From Sorangium aterium (GTDB lineage: Bacteria; Myxococcota_A; Polyangia; Polyangiales; Polyangiaceae), in the NCBI RefSeq assembly GCF_028368935.1, contig NZ_JAQNDK010000005.1:620001-684000 (forward strand): 64,000 bases of DNA, written 5' to 3'. Shown here piece after piece: positions 38,001 to 44,580 of the stretch (position 1 is its first letter; every line of letters starts with the position of its first letter). Both the position numbers and the translations under genes were made by a program. The notes beneath the pieces were generated by a model. That model did no database searches, was not told the origin of the DNA, and saw only the letters and a program-made list of their open reading frames with translations.

Positions 38001-41000
38001 GGGACCGAGCGACCTCGCGGAGGACGGCGAGGACGCTGTGCCGGTCGGGTGCGAGCCGAGCAAGGTCTGGAGTGCGGAGGCGCCGGCGGGAGAAGGGGAG
38101 CCGACGATCGGATTCGAGTATGCGCTCCAACCGGGTCAGACGGCGGCGCTGCCGGCGTGGGCGAAGACGAGCCACAAGGACGTGGAGCATCCGGGCGACC
38201 CGATCGTGACGGTGACGCTCGCGGATGGTCTGGGGCGGGTGCTGCAGACCAAGAAGGACCACGAGCGCGACACGGGCACGGGCACCGAGGTCGGGATGAC
38301 GGTCAGCGGGGCGGTGGCGTTCGACGCGCTCGGTCGCGTGGTGGAGCAAGGGCAGCCGGGCTTCAGCGCGGAGCCGGACACGGCCTTCGTGAGCCTGGCG
38401 CTGCTGCGGCCGACGCTCACGCGCTACGACGCGGTCTCGCGTGTGCGGGAGGTCGCCATGCCGGACACGAGCGCGCCGGGCGGCTACGCGCGGACGGCGA
38501 TCGAGCACGACCTGGTGGCGCTGGAAGGACAGCTGCTCTTTCAGGAGATGGTGATCGACGCCAACAGGAAGGTGCGGAACACGTACCGGGACGTGGGTGG
38601 GCGGATCGCGACGGTGGAGGAGTTCAACCGGATCAAGGGGACGGAGACGCGGATCGTGACGCGTTACCAGCATAACCCCCTCGGCGAGCTCGTCCGGGTG
38701 ACCGACGCGCGCAACAACGCGACGACGGCGACCTACGACTCGGTCGGCCGGATGGTGGCGCTGGTGAGCCCCGACGCGGGCCGCACGGAGTGGCGCTACG
38801 ATCTGGTCGGGAACCTTCGAGAGAAGCAGACGGCGGAGCTCGCGGCGCGGGGGCAGCTGATCCGGTACGAGTACGACTTCAACCGGCTGCGGAAGATCGA
38901 CTATCCGGTGACGCAGGACGTGGTCTACACGTACGGCCAGCCGGACGATGCCGGGGACGAGGAAGGCAACCGAGCGGCGCGGCTGGTGGAGGAGACGAGC
39001 GCGGCGGGCAAGCGGAGCTTCCGTTACGATCGGTTCGGCAACACGGCGGAGCTGACCTCGGAGTTCCCGCGGCTGCGGGAGCCGCACCGTGGGCCGTACC
39101 AGGCGACGCTGAAGTACGTGTTCGACGCGCTGGGGCGGATGCAGGAGCTCCACTTCCCGGGCTCTGGCGAGGAGATCGTGCGCTACAGGTACGACCGAGG
39201 CGGCGCGGTGGTGTCGGTGGTCGGGGAGAACCAGCGGGTCAATCCGCAGCACCCGAGCGAGCCGAGGACGACGGAGTACCTGAGGCACATCGGGTACGAC
39301 GAGTTCGGGCAGCGGGTGCGTGTGGTGGCGGGCAACGGGATCGAGACGAAGTACCGGTACGACGAGTCGACGCGGCGGATGACGGAGGTCAACGCGGACC
39401 ACCAGAGCGCGCAGATGCGGTCGATGGGACGGCCGCCGAGGCCGTTTCAGAGGCTGCGCTACCGGTATGACCTCGTCGGTAACATCCGGGAGCTGAACAA
39501 CGAGGTGCCGTTCGACGAGTCGCTGGGCGGGGCGGTCATGGTCGCGCGGACGCAGCAGCGGTTCGCGTACGACGACCTGAACCAGCTGACGGAGGCGTCG
39601 GGGATCTACCAGGAGCGGGGAAACGAGCAGGAGCGGTACACGCTGGGCATCGACTACGACGTCCTCGGGAACGCGACGGCGAAGCGGCAGGAGGTCGCCC
39701 GGTACGCGCGGAGCGGGGGCAACAACTGGCAGATGCAGTACCCGATCCGGGAGAGGACGTACCGGAACGACTACCGCTACACGGGGCCGAGGCCGCACGC
39801 GGCAAACCAGGTGGACGAGTACGTGCCGGCGGAGTCGCAGCCGCGGCTGAGGGAGCTGTCGTACGACGCGAACGGCAACCACAAGCAGTGGAAGTACCGG
39901 GGCAGCGTGCAGCGCACGCTGAGCTGGGACGAGGACAACCGGCTGGTGTCGGTGAGCGAGAACGGGCAGGAGATGTCGCGTGCGCTGTACGACGGCGCGG
40001 GGGAGCGGCGGGTGCACCTGCACCGGGTGGCCGGGGAGGAGGAGACGGCGTACGTCGACCAGCACCTCGTGGTGCGCAACGGGGTGATCGCGACGAAGCA
40101 CCTGTTCGCGGGGGAGACGCGGATAGCGAGCAAGATCGACGCGGACTACTACCAGAGGCCGCCGGTGCTGTACTACCACCCGGACCACCTCGGGAGCACG
40201 CAGTACGTCACCGACCAGGACCAGGCGCTGAGCCAGCACGTGGAATACCTGCCGAGCGGGGAGCTGTGGGCGGACCAGACGGACTCGCGGTTCCAGAACC
40301 GGCAGCCGTACCTGTTCAACGGGAAGGAGCTCGACCTGTCGACGGGGCTCTACCACTACGGGGCGCGGAGCTATGAGCCGCGGCTGGGGGTGTGGGTGAG
40401 CCCGGATCCGGTGCTGGCAGAGTACATGGTCGGCAGGATCAACGGCGGGGTATTCAAGCCGATCAACCTGGGCCTGTACACGTATACATGGAATAACCCC
40501 GTAGCTTTCGTTGATCCGGATGGGAGGTATTCAAAGGAAGCTGCGCAGGTTTTGGAAACTGCCGCGAAGACAGCCGGGTCGGCCACTGCGATGGCACTGG
40601 CCGAGCCCTCGCCATTTGGGGAGGTGATCGTTGCTGGCGCGGTCATTATCGGAGGCGTAGGCTTCGTGGGCTATTTGATCTACGATGCCATCTCGGATGG
40701 AGACTCCCCCAAGCCATCTGAAGCTGCGCCTGCACCCGCGCCTCCCGCGGAAGTACCGTCGCCACCCCCACCGCCTGCAGCGGGCGGGGGTGGGGCGAAG
40801 GAGCCCCCGAAGCCGCCTGCGCCCCCTGCGGCGGAATCGCCGGAGCCACCGCAGAGGCCTGCAACGGGTGCGGCGGGACTTCGGGACATGAGCGACATGA
40901 CGAGGAGCGAGGCGGAACGAGCTTTGGCCGAAGCGGGGTTCAATGGAAAGAAAGTTTCGGATGGCGGATGGCAGACCTGGAAGCATCCGGATGGATCGAA

Positions 41001-41172
41001 GGTCGATATCAACTGGAGAACAGGAAGAATGGTAAGAACTGCCGCTCCGGAGCGAGGACCTGACGGGCGTACGATAACCAACAAGGGGCAGCGCTTGGAC
41101 GCAACAGGTAAATCAATTCCTCGCGAGCTGCCGCACGACCAGCATCCAAAGGAAACTCTGAAGACAAAGTAG
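32080..41172 (+). CDS. Giant secreted SpvB/Rhs-repeat protein with C-terminal effector candidate
   Basis: 3030 residues from ATG 32080 (GGAAG eight bases upstream), beginning with a signal-like MRHAGWLYRLALFCAVVLML. Next comes a ZU5-like domain (LEIPQGAV), then an SpvB/TcdB-type region (SHAIEVPPGRNGIQPALAI). FG-GAP/VCBS-like Asp-rich loops (DLNGDGVSD, DINGDGYPD, DVNGDGLVD) recur, followed by Rhs YD repeats. The Rhs core ends with YYHPDHLGSTQYVTD, LYHYGARSYEPRLGVWVSPDP and FVDPDG. After DPDGRY the last 213 residues hold a hydrophobic segment, a Pro-rich linker and a candidate toxin domain. The core should form a shell around this tip, as in Tc toxins and Rhs effectors. Confidence 0.92.
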   Translation: MRHAGWLYRLALFCAVVLMLGRGHEGLALAGPPEPRLMQLSPPGGGVALSSIPFRLPSDGVGGLSLGPRVDAPLVEDAGAPFGEMVVPDKARVVAFEGAVLEIPQGAVDEPVRITIRPLDQGEVRLMGRAMVNVTPAGRAYRFGPHGLRFKKPVRLTLPYDEHAIPPGMTAQHVMGFYFDEAQGQWERVARDGEAAKGKLASLTDHFTDFVNATLAMPDAPGTRSFDPNSIKGLALGSPFAAVTVVAPPEASSSGAARLSHAIEVPPGRNGIQPALAIGYDSEHRNGWLGVGWDLRLSSIEIDTRFGVPTYAAGETPRYLLDGSELVQAEGGACGDPCLFRRRVEGRFDRIVRHGTGAASYFWEVTDKDGTTVVYGRDADARLDDPEPGPGQPRNVFRWYLDEVRDTFGNQMRVRYDREVEAGPPPRIEVHPERIEYTANASRGVEAAYAVDFVSERGRPDVMLSGRPGFLEQTEKRLSRVDVRFGDVVVRSYALHYIDGDFGKRLLQAIAFHGRGARQAGGQVTLGEELYRHTFEYFTAPRTASGEVAAFAQAAEAWGQAKTKDGLSRTEESTAGGSASVGLGIGMFSISVGGGGFFGDETVRKSVFDLNGDGVSDFLEDSGDVGLNLLRAASGSHLTAASALGLFDRDLGLTDRSGWSVYAGLNVAALSGSVGYTRSSAEDEQIVTDINGDGYPDLVSGGPLGGVYAALNDRRGRFGSKQPWGALDTSGAPSGRPDLAQAARKDLHPADPLLRWIAPFEGDIRIGGALQKQEAGGDGVRVQIVRSGEEEPLFDDVLDWDELTPCLLGAHRCGGDVLTTHVAAGDRIYFRVSAAPTVDPERRVDTAADLVSWSPSITYEVSETQLAQAGPDGAPIHRFEYSHDHRLAGRPDVPWVAPADGSVRITGDLSKWSTSDELWVEIVRERGSSAAESILAPQHVDAGAGGLGMGALLPEAIPVLAGDRLRFRVKADLPDDPARIAWSPVVRYEEYTRVDRATGAPRRGQVQCGAQPNGRTGCTLHNDGPGDAPLPLALIEQRAHVSMPVARWSHATRPRPWIAPSTGTARLEGMLFVPGTNPFSQPLTLVVQGVHRLLFKQAYSAPSAAGTAFPVDLDLEVQAGEPIFVTAFAQEAPTGAALHATIDGEPVSLGVFAPEAATSGGSEDPMAGGFHGWSVGFLDGDRAFSEADIAFPTLHPERGFTLAVPLPQGSAPVWGAAASEAFVGGSSVKPSIVGRVRRGDGQLGRLRSAETWNAEIGANLGPLGAGYSFGSTTSDLDLIDVNGDRLPDSVTREGAVLNTGRGFGPRDSWWLPEALRRIEHRAIRLEGSASVTVDSEIQTISKTTSEGRFEGYLHTQFRLGTSYGLSATHVDLVDVNGDGLVDQVTQDLQSGVMTVAFNLGHRFAGPVALERARFEKSDFDAGTLRETLGDILSEFTDAAGVDAVRLEDTGANSVGVGVDATVAAVGAGYTYTTARTVVDFADVNGDGLPDKVMKAPDEPWFRVQLNLGSRFAPEESWPAGAWGVSIDPPEYAFMGGGDAVSFRRSESYEGSFKVDVCYFVCVGGSVFYSEGAGSSHLAFEDIDGDGLQDHVLKRDGDATVYARVNALGKTNLLRRVSRPLGGSIELDYQREGNLVVPSEGALGEVDRAPQVDMPSSQWVLSEVTVHDGVEGAPGVYGVHAYRTSIATHADGVYDREERVELGYGLVTTTALGEDGVTAMSSEDVEHLNHDVYRRGLVARSTLRDGDGLLYTVNEVDYAPPPEGLEPRVGSFFPKETERRSAFYEGTTDDPSAPHKSTRETRVFDELGNLIELHADGEANTPDDDVHQRVEYTEPGSAYIVKPELVETTDELGRVLRRRTATYWPGTGALRAVTNVISGGKRADGTTYANAEATWSYVFDDFGNLETSTDPNSYKLTYSYDEVTHSYRTCASDSFGYHSNSVPNLLYGTVAQETDVNGHTMVHRMDDFGRLIEVWGPSDLAEDGEDAVPVGCEPSKVWSAEAPAGEGEPTIGFEYALQPGQTAALPAWAKTSHKDVEHPGDPIVTVTLADGLGRVLQTKKDHERDTGTGTEVGMTVSGAVAFDALGRVVEQGQPGFSAEPDTAFVSLALLRPTLTRYDAVSRVREVAMPDTSAPGGYARTAIEHDLVALEGQLLFQEMVIDANRKVRNTYRDVGGRIATVEEFNRIKGTETRIVTRYQHNPLGELVRVTDARNNATTATYDSVGRMVALVSPDAGRTEWRYDLVGNLREKQTAELAARGQLIRYEYDFNRLRKIDYPVTQDVVYTYGQPDDAGDEEGNRAARLVEETSAAGKRSFRYDRFGNTAELTSEFPRLREPHRGPYQATLKYVFDALGRMQELHFPGSGEEIVRYRYDRGGAVVSVVGENQRVNPQHPSEPRTTEYLRHIGYDEFGQRVRVVAGNGIETKYRYDESTRRMTEVNADHQSAQMRSMGRPPRPFQRLRYRYDLVGNIRELNNEVPFDESLGGAVMVARTQQRFAYDDLNQLTEASGIYQERGNEQERYTLGIDYDVLGNATAKRQEVARYARSGGNNWQMQYPIRERTYRNDYRYTGPRPHAANQVDEYVPAESQPRLRELSYDANGNHKQWKYRGSVQRTLSWDEDNRLVSVSENGQEMSRALYDGAGERRVHLHRVAGEEETAYVDQHLVVRNGVIATKHLFAGETRIASKIDADYYQRPPVLYYHPDHLGSTQYVTDQDQALSQHVEYLPSGELWADQTDSRFQNRQPYLFNGKELDLSTGLYHYGARSYEPRLGVWVSPDPVLAEYMVGRINGGVFKPINLGLYTYTWNNPVAFVDPDGRYSKEAAQVLETAAKTAGSATAMALAEPSPFGEVIVAGAVIIGGVGFVGYLIYDAISDGDSPKPSEAAPAPAPPAEVPSPPPPPAAGGGGAKEPPKPPAPPAAESPEPPQRPATGAAGLRDMSDMTRSEAERALAEAGFNGKKVSDGGWQTWKHPDGSKVDINWRTGRMVRTAAPERGPDGRTITNKGQRLDATGKSIPRELPHDQHPKETLKTK
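40531..41172 (+). other. C-terminal variable tip of the Rhs protein (candidate toxin domain)
   Basis: These 213 residues follow the conserved FVDPDGRY. They comprise a hydrophobic helix (VIVAGAVIIGGVGFVGYLIY), a Pro/Ala-rich linker and a compact 100-residue end with GWQTWKHPDGSKVDINWRTG, then GQRLDATG and HDQHP. Conserved-looking His, Asp, Lys and Arg and the HPDGSxV turn resemble small nuclease-type polymorphic toxin domains, but the family is not identified. Base composition drops sharply from about 40490, typical of exchanged Rhs tips. A small gene follows 11 bp downstream, the position of an immunity gene. Confidence 0.6.
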
Positions 41173-41183
41173 GGTGAAGTGAG

Positions 41184-41585
41184 ATGTCAGCCGTGGCAGA
41201 CTCTGGGCACAAGCGTCAACCAATCGAAAATGTATCAGCCGTGCTTGCCATCAGATTGGACGAGCCATCGGCAACGTGGACTATTGATCTTCTGTGCTTG
41301 GATCGATTGCTAAGGTTCGTTCCGCTTGGTCTTGTCTATCTGAACTGCTCGCACGATTCTACCGATCGCGACGAAACTCGGTATAATGTTGTTGAGACAA
41401 CTGCGGAGCACAGGGTTATGAGTGGCGAGGAGCTTCGTCGATACCAATATATTGAAAATGGGGATGCTGCTCGTCCATTTTGGATCGTTGGTATTCATGG
41501 AAGTGGTATGGTGATCGCCGTTGTGTGCGAGGACTTCTCGCTCGAGTGGCTCGATCTCGCAGAGCATTACCCGCATCTGGCATGA
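41184..41585 (+). CDS. Candidate immunity protein for the Rhs tip
   Basis: 133 residues. The start codon lies 11 bp after the Rhs stop, preceded by GTGAAGTGAG. The protein is acidic and has no signal peptide or membrane segment (TWTIDLLCLDRLLRFVPLGL, then FWIVGIHGSGMVIAVVCED). Codon use is much lower in GC than in flanking housekeeping genes, matching the Rhs tip. Small acidic cytosolic proteins directly behind an Rhs tip are usually cognate immunity proteins. No family was recognised, so the call rests on position and composition. Confidence 0.6.
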   Translation: MSAVADSGHKRQPIENVSAVLAIRLDEPSATWTIDLLCLDRLLRFVPLGLVYLNCSHDSTDRDETRYNVVETTAEHRVMSGEELRRYQYIENGDAARPFWIVGIHGSGMVIAVVCEDFSLEWLDLAEHYPHLA

Positions 41586-41660
41586 CGCCGTCTACTGTGA
41601 AAGCATCTTCCCGGCCGCAAGGGCGAGACGTTGTTTGCTCTGCGGCCAGTGGGTTCCTGT

Positions 41661-41895
41661 AAGCCGGACGGCGACGCGACGGTGTACGCGCGGGTCAACG
41701 CGCTCGGCAAGACGAACCTCTTGCGGCGGGTGAGCCGGCCGCTCGGCGGGAGCATCGAGCTGGACTACCAGCGGGAGGGCAACCTAGTCGTGCCGAGCGA
41801 GGGGGCGCTCGGGGAGATGGATAGGGCGTGGAGGGAGCGCCGGGGGTGTACGGGGTGCATGCGTACCGGACGAGCATCGTGACGCACGCGGATGG
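41661..41895 (+). pseudogene. Partial duplicate of an internal Rhs segment
   Basis: The sequence repeats bases 36856-37151 of the large Rhs gene with few substitutions, but lacks 61 bp corresponding to 37024-37084. Both deletion edges carry GGCG, so it looks like a microhomology-mediated deletion that also shifts the frame. The copy starts abruptly at 41661 without a start codon and is cut at 41895 by the IS element. Twelve bases after the IS (GGTCTCCGGGAG) resume the Rhs sequence with a 4-base gap. Confidence 0.85.
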
Positions 41896-41920
41896 TGGTC
41901 CTCCCCCGCTTCCGCGGACA
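41896..41920 (+). repeat. IS terminal inverted repeat, orfB side
   Basis: Begins TGGTCCTCCCCCGCTTC and pairs with the complement of 43120-43144, with mismatches at two positions. Confidence 0.85.
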
Positions 41921-41926
41921 GTTTCA

Positions 41927-42801
41927 CTATGCCGCGAACGCGGTCACATAGGTCTTCAATTCGAACTCGATCGGGCTCACGTAGGCGAGCCGTGAATGCC
42001 GTCGTTTCAGGTTATAGAAGTTCTCGATGTCGTCGCCGATTGACGCGATGGCGGCCGCGCGCGTCGGGTAGTGCTCCTGCTCGACCAGCTCCACCTTCAG
42101 CGTCGCGAAAAAGCTCTCGGCCACGGCGTTGTCCCAGCAGTCGCCGGCGCGGGTCATGCTCGGGATGAGCCCATGCGCCCGAGCACTCCGCGGTAGTCGT
42201 CGCTGGCGTAGGGGCTACCGCGGTCCGAGTGGTGCACCAGCCCAGGCGCTGGACGGCGCGCCCTCAAGGCGGGCGCCAGCGCGGCAAGCGCCAGGGCGCG
42301 ATCGTTGGTCGCGCTCGCGGCCCAGCCGACCACGCGGCGCGAGAACAGGTCCAGGATGACGGCCAGGTACAGCCAGCCCTCGCCGGTGGGGATGTACGTC
42401 ACGTCGGTCACCCAGACCTGGTTGGGGGCTTGGGCCTCGAACTGCCGCGCGATCACGTTCGGCGCGATCGGGCCCTTGTGCCGCGAGTCGGTGGTGCGGC
42501 GGAAGCGCCGCTTGCTGCGTGCCGCGAGCCGCTCCGCGCGCATCAGCCGTGCGACCCGCTTTTTCCCGACACGGATGCCGCGAGCACGCAGTTCGGCGTG
42601 GACGCGCGGGCTGCCGTATCTGCCCCGGCTCTTGTGGTGCACGGCCCTAATCTGCGCGCTGAGCTGGGCATCGGCCTGGGCCCGCGCGGACTCCGAGCGA
42701 CTGGCCCATGCGTAATAGCCGCTGCGCGCGACCTGCAGCACGGCGCACAGCACCAGCACCGGGTAGTGCGCCTTCTCCGCGTCGATGAACTCAAACCTCA
42801 C
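41927..42801 (-). pseudogene. IS3-family transposase OrfB, broken by a frameshift
   Basis: The first part (42154-42801) has the HTH_21 region (RYGSPRVHAELRARGIRVGK) and the integrase core with Asp in WVTDVTYIPT and Asp in LVHHSDRGSPY. It then runs into RMGSSRA and a stop. The second frame (41927-42157) continues with MTRAGDCWDNAVAESFFATL, which holds the third catalytic residue Glu. Adding one base near 42174 restores a continuous RMG-x-IPSMTRAGDCWD, so a single-base deletion (or sequencing error) separates the DDE triad. The end reads NLKRRHSRLAYVSPIEFE, standard for IS3 OrfB. Confidence 0.92.
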
Positions 42802-43094
42802 TCGCTCTCCTTCGCGAAGAAGGCCGCCGCTTTTTTTAAGATGTCGCGCTCCATCTCCAGCCGCTTCACATCGCGGCGCAGCCGCTGCAGTTCCTCACGC
42901 TCCGCCGTCGTCAACGCCCCCGGCGGGCCGTGGCCCGCGTCAATGTTCGCGTGCTTGATCCAGTCGCGCAGCGCCGTCTCGGTCAGGTCGAGGTCCTTCG
43001 CCACCTGGCCGATGCTCCGGTCGCCCGCGGTCGCCAGCCGTACCGCCTCCGCCTTGAACTCGGGCGTGAACGCCATGCTCTTTCTCCGTCCCAT
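42798..43094 (-). CDS. IS3-family transposase OrfA
   Basis: 98 residues. MAFTPEFKAEAVRLATAGDR, then IGQVAKDLDLTETALRDWIK is the helix-turn-helix of IS3/IS911 OrfA. It is followed by a leucine-zipper-like coiled coil (ELQRLRRDVKRLEMERDILK). AGGAGG lies five bases before ATG 43094. The orfA stop overlaps a GTG of orfB (GTGA). OrfA alone binds the IS ends and regulates transposition; the active transposase would be an OrfAB fusion made by -1 frameshifting at the A7G run. Confidence 0.92.
   Translation of the reverse strand: MGRRKSMAFTPEFKAEAVRLATAGDRSIGQVAKDLDLTETALRDWIKHANIDAGHGPPGALTTAEREELQRLRRDVKRLEMERDILKKAAAFFAKESE
42830..42837 (-). promoter_or_regulatory. Programmed -1 frameshift site (A7G)
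   Basis: On the minus strand the orfA frame reads TTA AAA AAA GCG. Slipping back one base on AAAAAAAG keeps the frame open through the orfA stop and joins orfB (KKSGGLLREGERVRFEFID). This is the standard IS3-family expression signal. Confidence 0.75.
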
Positions 43095-43119
43095 CCCTGC
43101 CTCCTGGTGCCTCCGGGGG

Positions 43120-43144
43120 TGTCCCCAGAAGCGGGGGAGGACCA
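43120..43144 (-). repeat. IS terminal inverted repeat, orfA side
   Basis: On the plus strand it ends GAAGCGGGGGAGGACCA, the partner of the repeat at 41896-41920. Confidence 0.85.
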
Positions 43145-43457
43145 GGTCTCCGGGAGCCTGTTCAAGCCCTTGCAATGCGTGCAGTGCGCGAGTGCCATGG
43201 CTAATGCCTTGAAAGCTCGAGGGATTCCGGGGCAGGTACTGCAAATTCGTGCCAAGGCTGGCGAGTTCATCGCTAGCGACCTCGTCAAATCGGGCACGAC
43301 AAGCATCACCCGGAACGGCTACCATGAGGCCGTCCGCGTCGGGGACACGGTCTTCGACAACTTCTTTCCCGGAGGCGTTCCATATCAGACGTACGTCGAC
43401 TCACTGCACGCGATCGGCGGTGTGGCAATCAAAGCTGTTGGGTTTTGGAGAGCAGTA
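43145..43457 (+). pseudogene. Orphan Rhs-type papain-fold toxin module, no start codon
   Basis: Directly after the IS and 12 bases of Rhs sequence the frame reads SLFKPLQCVQCASAMANALK, then NGYHEAVRVGDTVFDN and GGVPYQTYVDSLHAIGG. The Cys pair (QCVQCA), His (GYHEAVRVG) and Asp (VFDN) in this order match papain-fold toxins found at Rhs and other polymorphic-toxin C-termini, which are cysteine-protease or deamidase-like. The first in-frame ATG (43197) lies after the Cys pair, so the module depends on fusion to an Rhs core and is silent as it stands. Its frame runs on into the next gene. Confidence 0.7.
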
Positions 43458-44075
43458 ATGGGACTTGCGAGCGAGATCGACGCGATTCGAAAGAATCCGG
43501 GGGAGTACCTCACCGAGGCGTGCGTGCTGGCCCTCGGAGCCTTTCTGTTTGGGTATCGGATGGCGAACGAAAATTGCGCTCCGATTCTTCATGAGCTTAC
43601 AAGGCGATTCGAGGGGCCGGATCAGGCAGACGCATGCACGCGAGCGTATCTGAGCGCTCGGAACACGGAGCATGCCCTTCGACGTGTGTTGGACGCGCTG
43701 AGCTCAATGCTTGCTGCAGAGCCGGCATTGACAGGTAGTCGGCCGGCGAATGCACAGCTCGGGTTTGTGGAGATCGTGCGCGAGCCTATCGTGAGTGGGC
43801 GAACGGGAATGGTGCTCGCTGAGCCTACCGTTGATTGGTGCGCGAACTTCTGGAAAGGCTTTCTCGCAGGACTGGACGAGGTCGACCCGAATGCAGCTCT
43901 GCATGAACGAGAGCGATTTGATTTGTTTGAACAATGGTTGTCCGATCGTTATGCCCAGTCGGGTGCTTCCTGGTATGCGATGATCCGTGTGTTCGAGGGA
44001 GCCGACATCAGCGGGCTTCGAGCCTTTGTTGCGTTATGGGAAGAGTTCAGGAGGTCCGTGTCAGGAATGGAATGA
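43458..44075 (+). CDS. Candidate immunity protein for the papain-fold toxin
   Basis: 205 residues starting at ATG 43458, which overlaps a TAA of the +1 frame (TAATG) and has GGAG seven bases upstream. EIDAIRKNPGEYLTEACVLA, then LGAFLFGYRMA recalls small RxxPGxYL...LxxFLxGY proteins repeatedly seen behind polymorphic toxins. The remainder is helical and acidic (FDLFEQWLSDRYAQ), with no signal or membrane segment. It is intact and could still protect against a sibling strain's toxin. Toxin and immunity are in the same frame without a stop between them (see findings). Confidence 0.6.
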   Translation: MGLASEIDAIRKNPGEYLTEACVLALGAFLFGYRMANENCAPILHELTRRFEGPDQADACTRAYLSARNTEHALRRVLDALSSMLAAEPALTGSRPANAQLGFVEIVREPIVSGRTGMVLAEPTVDWCANFWKGFLAGLDEVDPNAALHERERFDLFEQWLSDRYAQSGASWYAMIRVFEGADISGLRAFVALWEEFRRSVSGME

Positions 44076-44184
44076 GCCCATCCTGCAAGGGGAGCAGGGC
44101 GTCGGAGTTTGGTCCTAATACCGTGGGAGCCGCACAACGGCTCTGGACCAAGCGGCAAAAATCACGGTCAGTAGACGGAGAGCG

Positions 44185-44579
44185 ATGAGCGTGCTTGACG
44201 CGATGCGGCCATTTGTCGACGAAGGTAGATTGTTGACTGTGGCTGAAATGTACATAGATGAGGACCTTGGTTGGCAATGCGTCGGTGTCCGCCTCGCGTT
44301 CTCGGAGAAAGAGCTATTGCTTATGCAGAAGGAGTCGATGATTCAGTGCGTGTCTCGGAGGTTTTCCCCACTGCTCTTTCGGACGCGTCGATTCGTGGCA
44401 CAGCGGCGCCTGTCGGATGGTCCTCGGCGATCGGATGTCCCATTCTATGGGCGTGGGTAATGACCAATACGCAGGGCAGGATCGATGGGTTGCAGATCGA
44501 GTTTGGTGCTGTTGACCATCCTTCGATTTCGCTGCAGATCCTGGTTCGCGCTTCGACGCTTGTGCTGCGTGTGCTTTAG
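44185..44579 (+). pseudogene. Frameshifted immunity-like gene
   Basis: The first frame gives MSVLDAMRPFVDEGRLLTVA, then DLGWQCVGVRLAFSEKEL and degrades to Arg-rich sequence ending at 44460. The sensible continuation is in another frame: IAYAEGVDDSVRVSEV, WSSAIGCPILWAWVMTNTQG and DGLQIEFG, to the TAG at 44577. The junction lies near 44311-44318; a single missing base would explain it. The ending WAWVMTNTQGRIDGLQIEF resembles small DUF6334-like proteins found near toxin loci (from memory). It lies in the low-GC tail of the Rhs array. Confidence 0.65.
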
Positions 44580-44580
44580 T

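Larger units (their letters stand above)
41896..43144 (-). mobile_element. IS3-family insertion sequence, transposase frameshifted
   Basis: 1249 bp bounded by 25-bp imperfect inverted repeats with two mismatches: the left end begins TGGTCCTCCCCCGCTTC and the right end is its complement. Ends are TG...CA as in IS3 elements. It carries overlapping orfA and orfB on the minus strand with an A7G slippery run. No target-site duplication is visible: joining the flanks gives GATGG+GGTCT, exactly the uninterrupted Rhs sequence. orfB has a 1-base frameshift, so this copy is probably inactive. Confidence 0.9.

Noticed and set aside
36799..40356. 1185-codon minus-strand frame inside the Rhs gene
   Set aside because: Antisense shadow of the YD-repeat region; Arg/Leu/Val/His-rich and domain-free.
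41631..41882. 83-codon ORF over the Rhs fragment
   Set aside because: It is the in-frame part of the duplicated Rhs segment, broken by the 61-bp deletion; not an independent gene.
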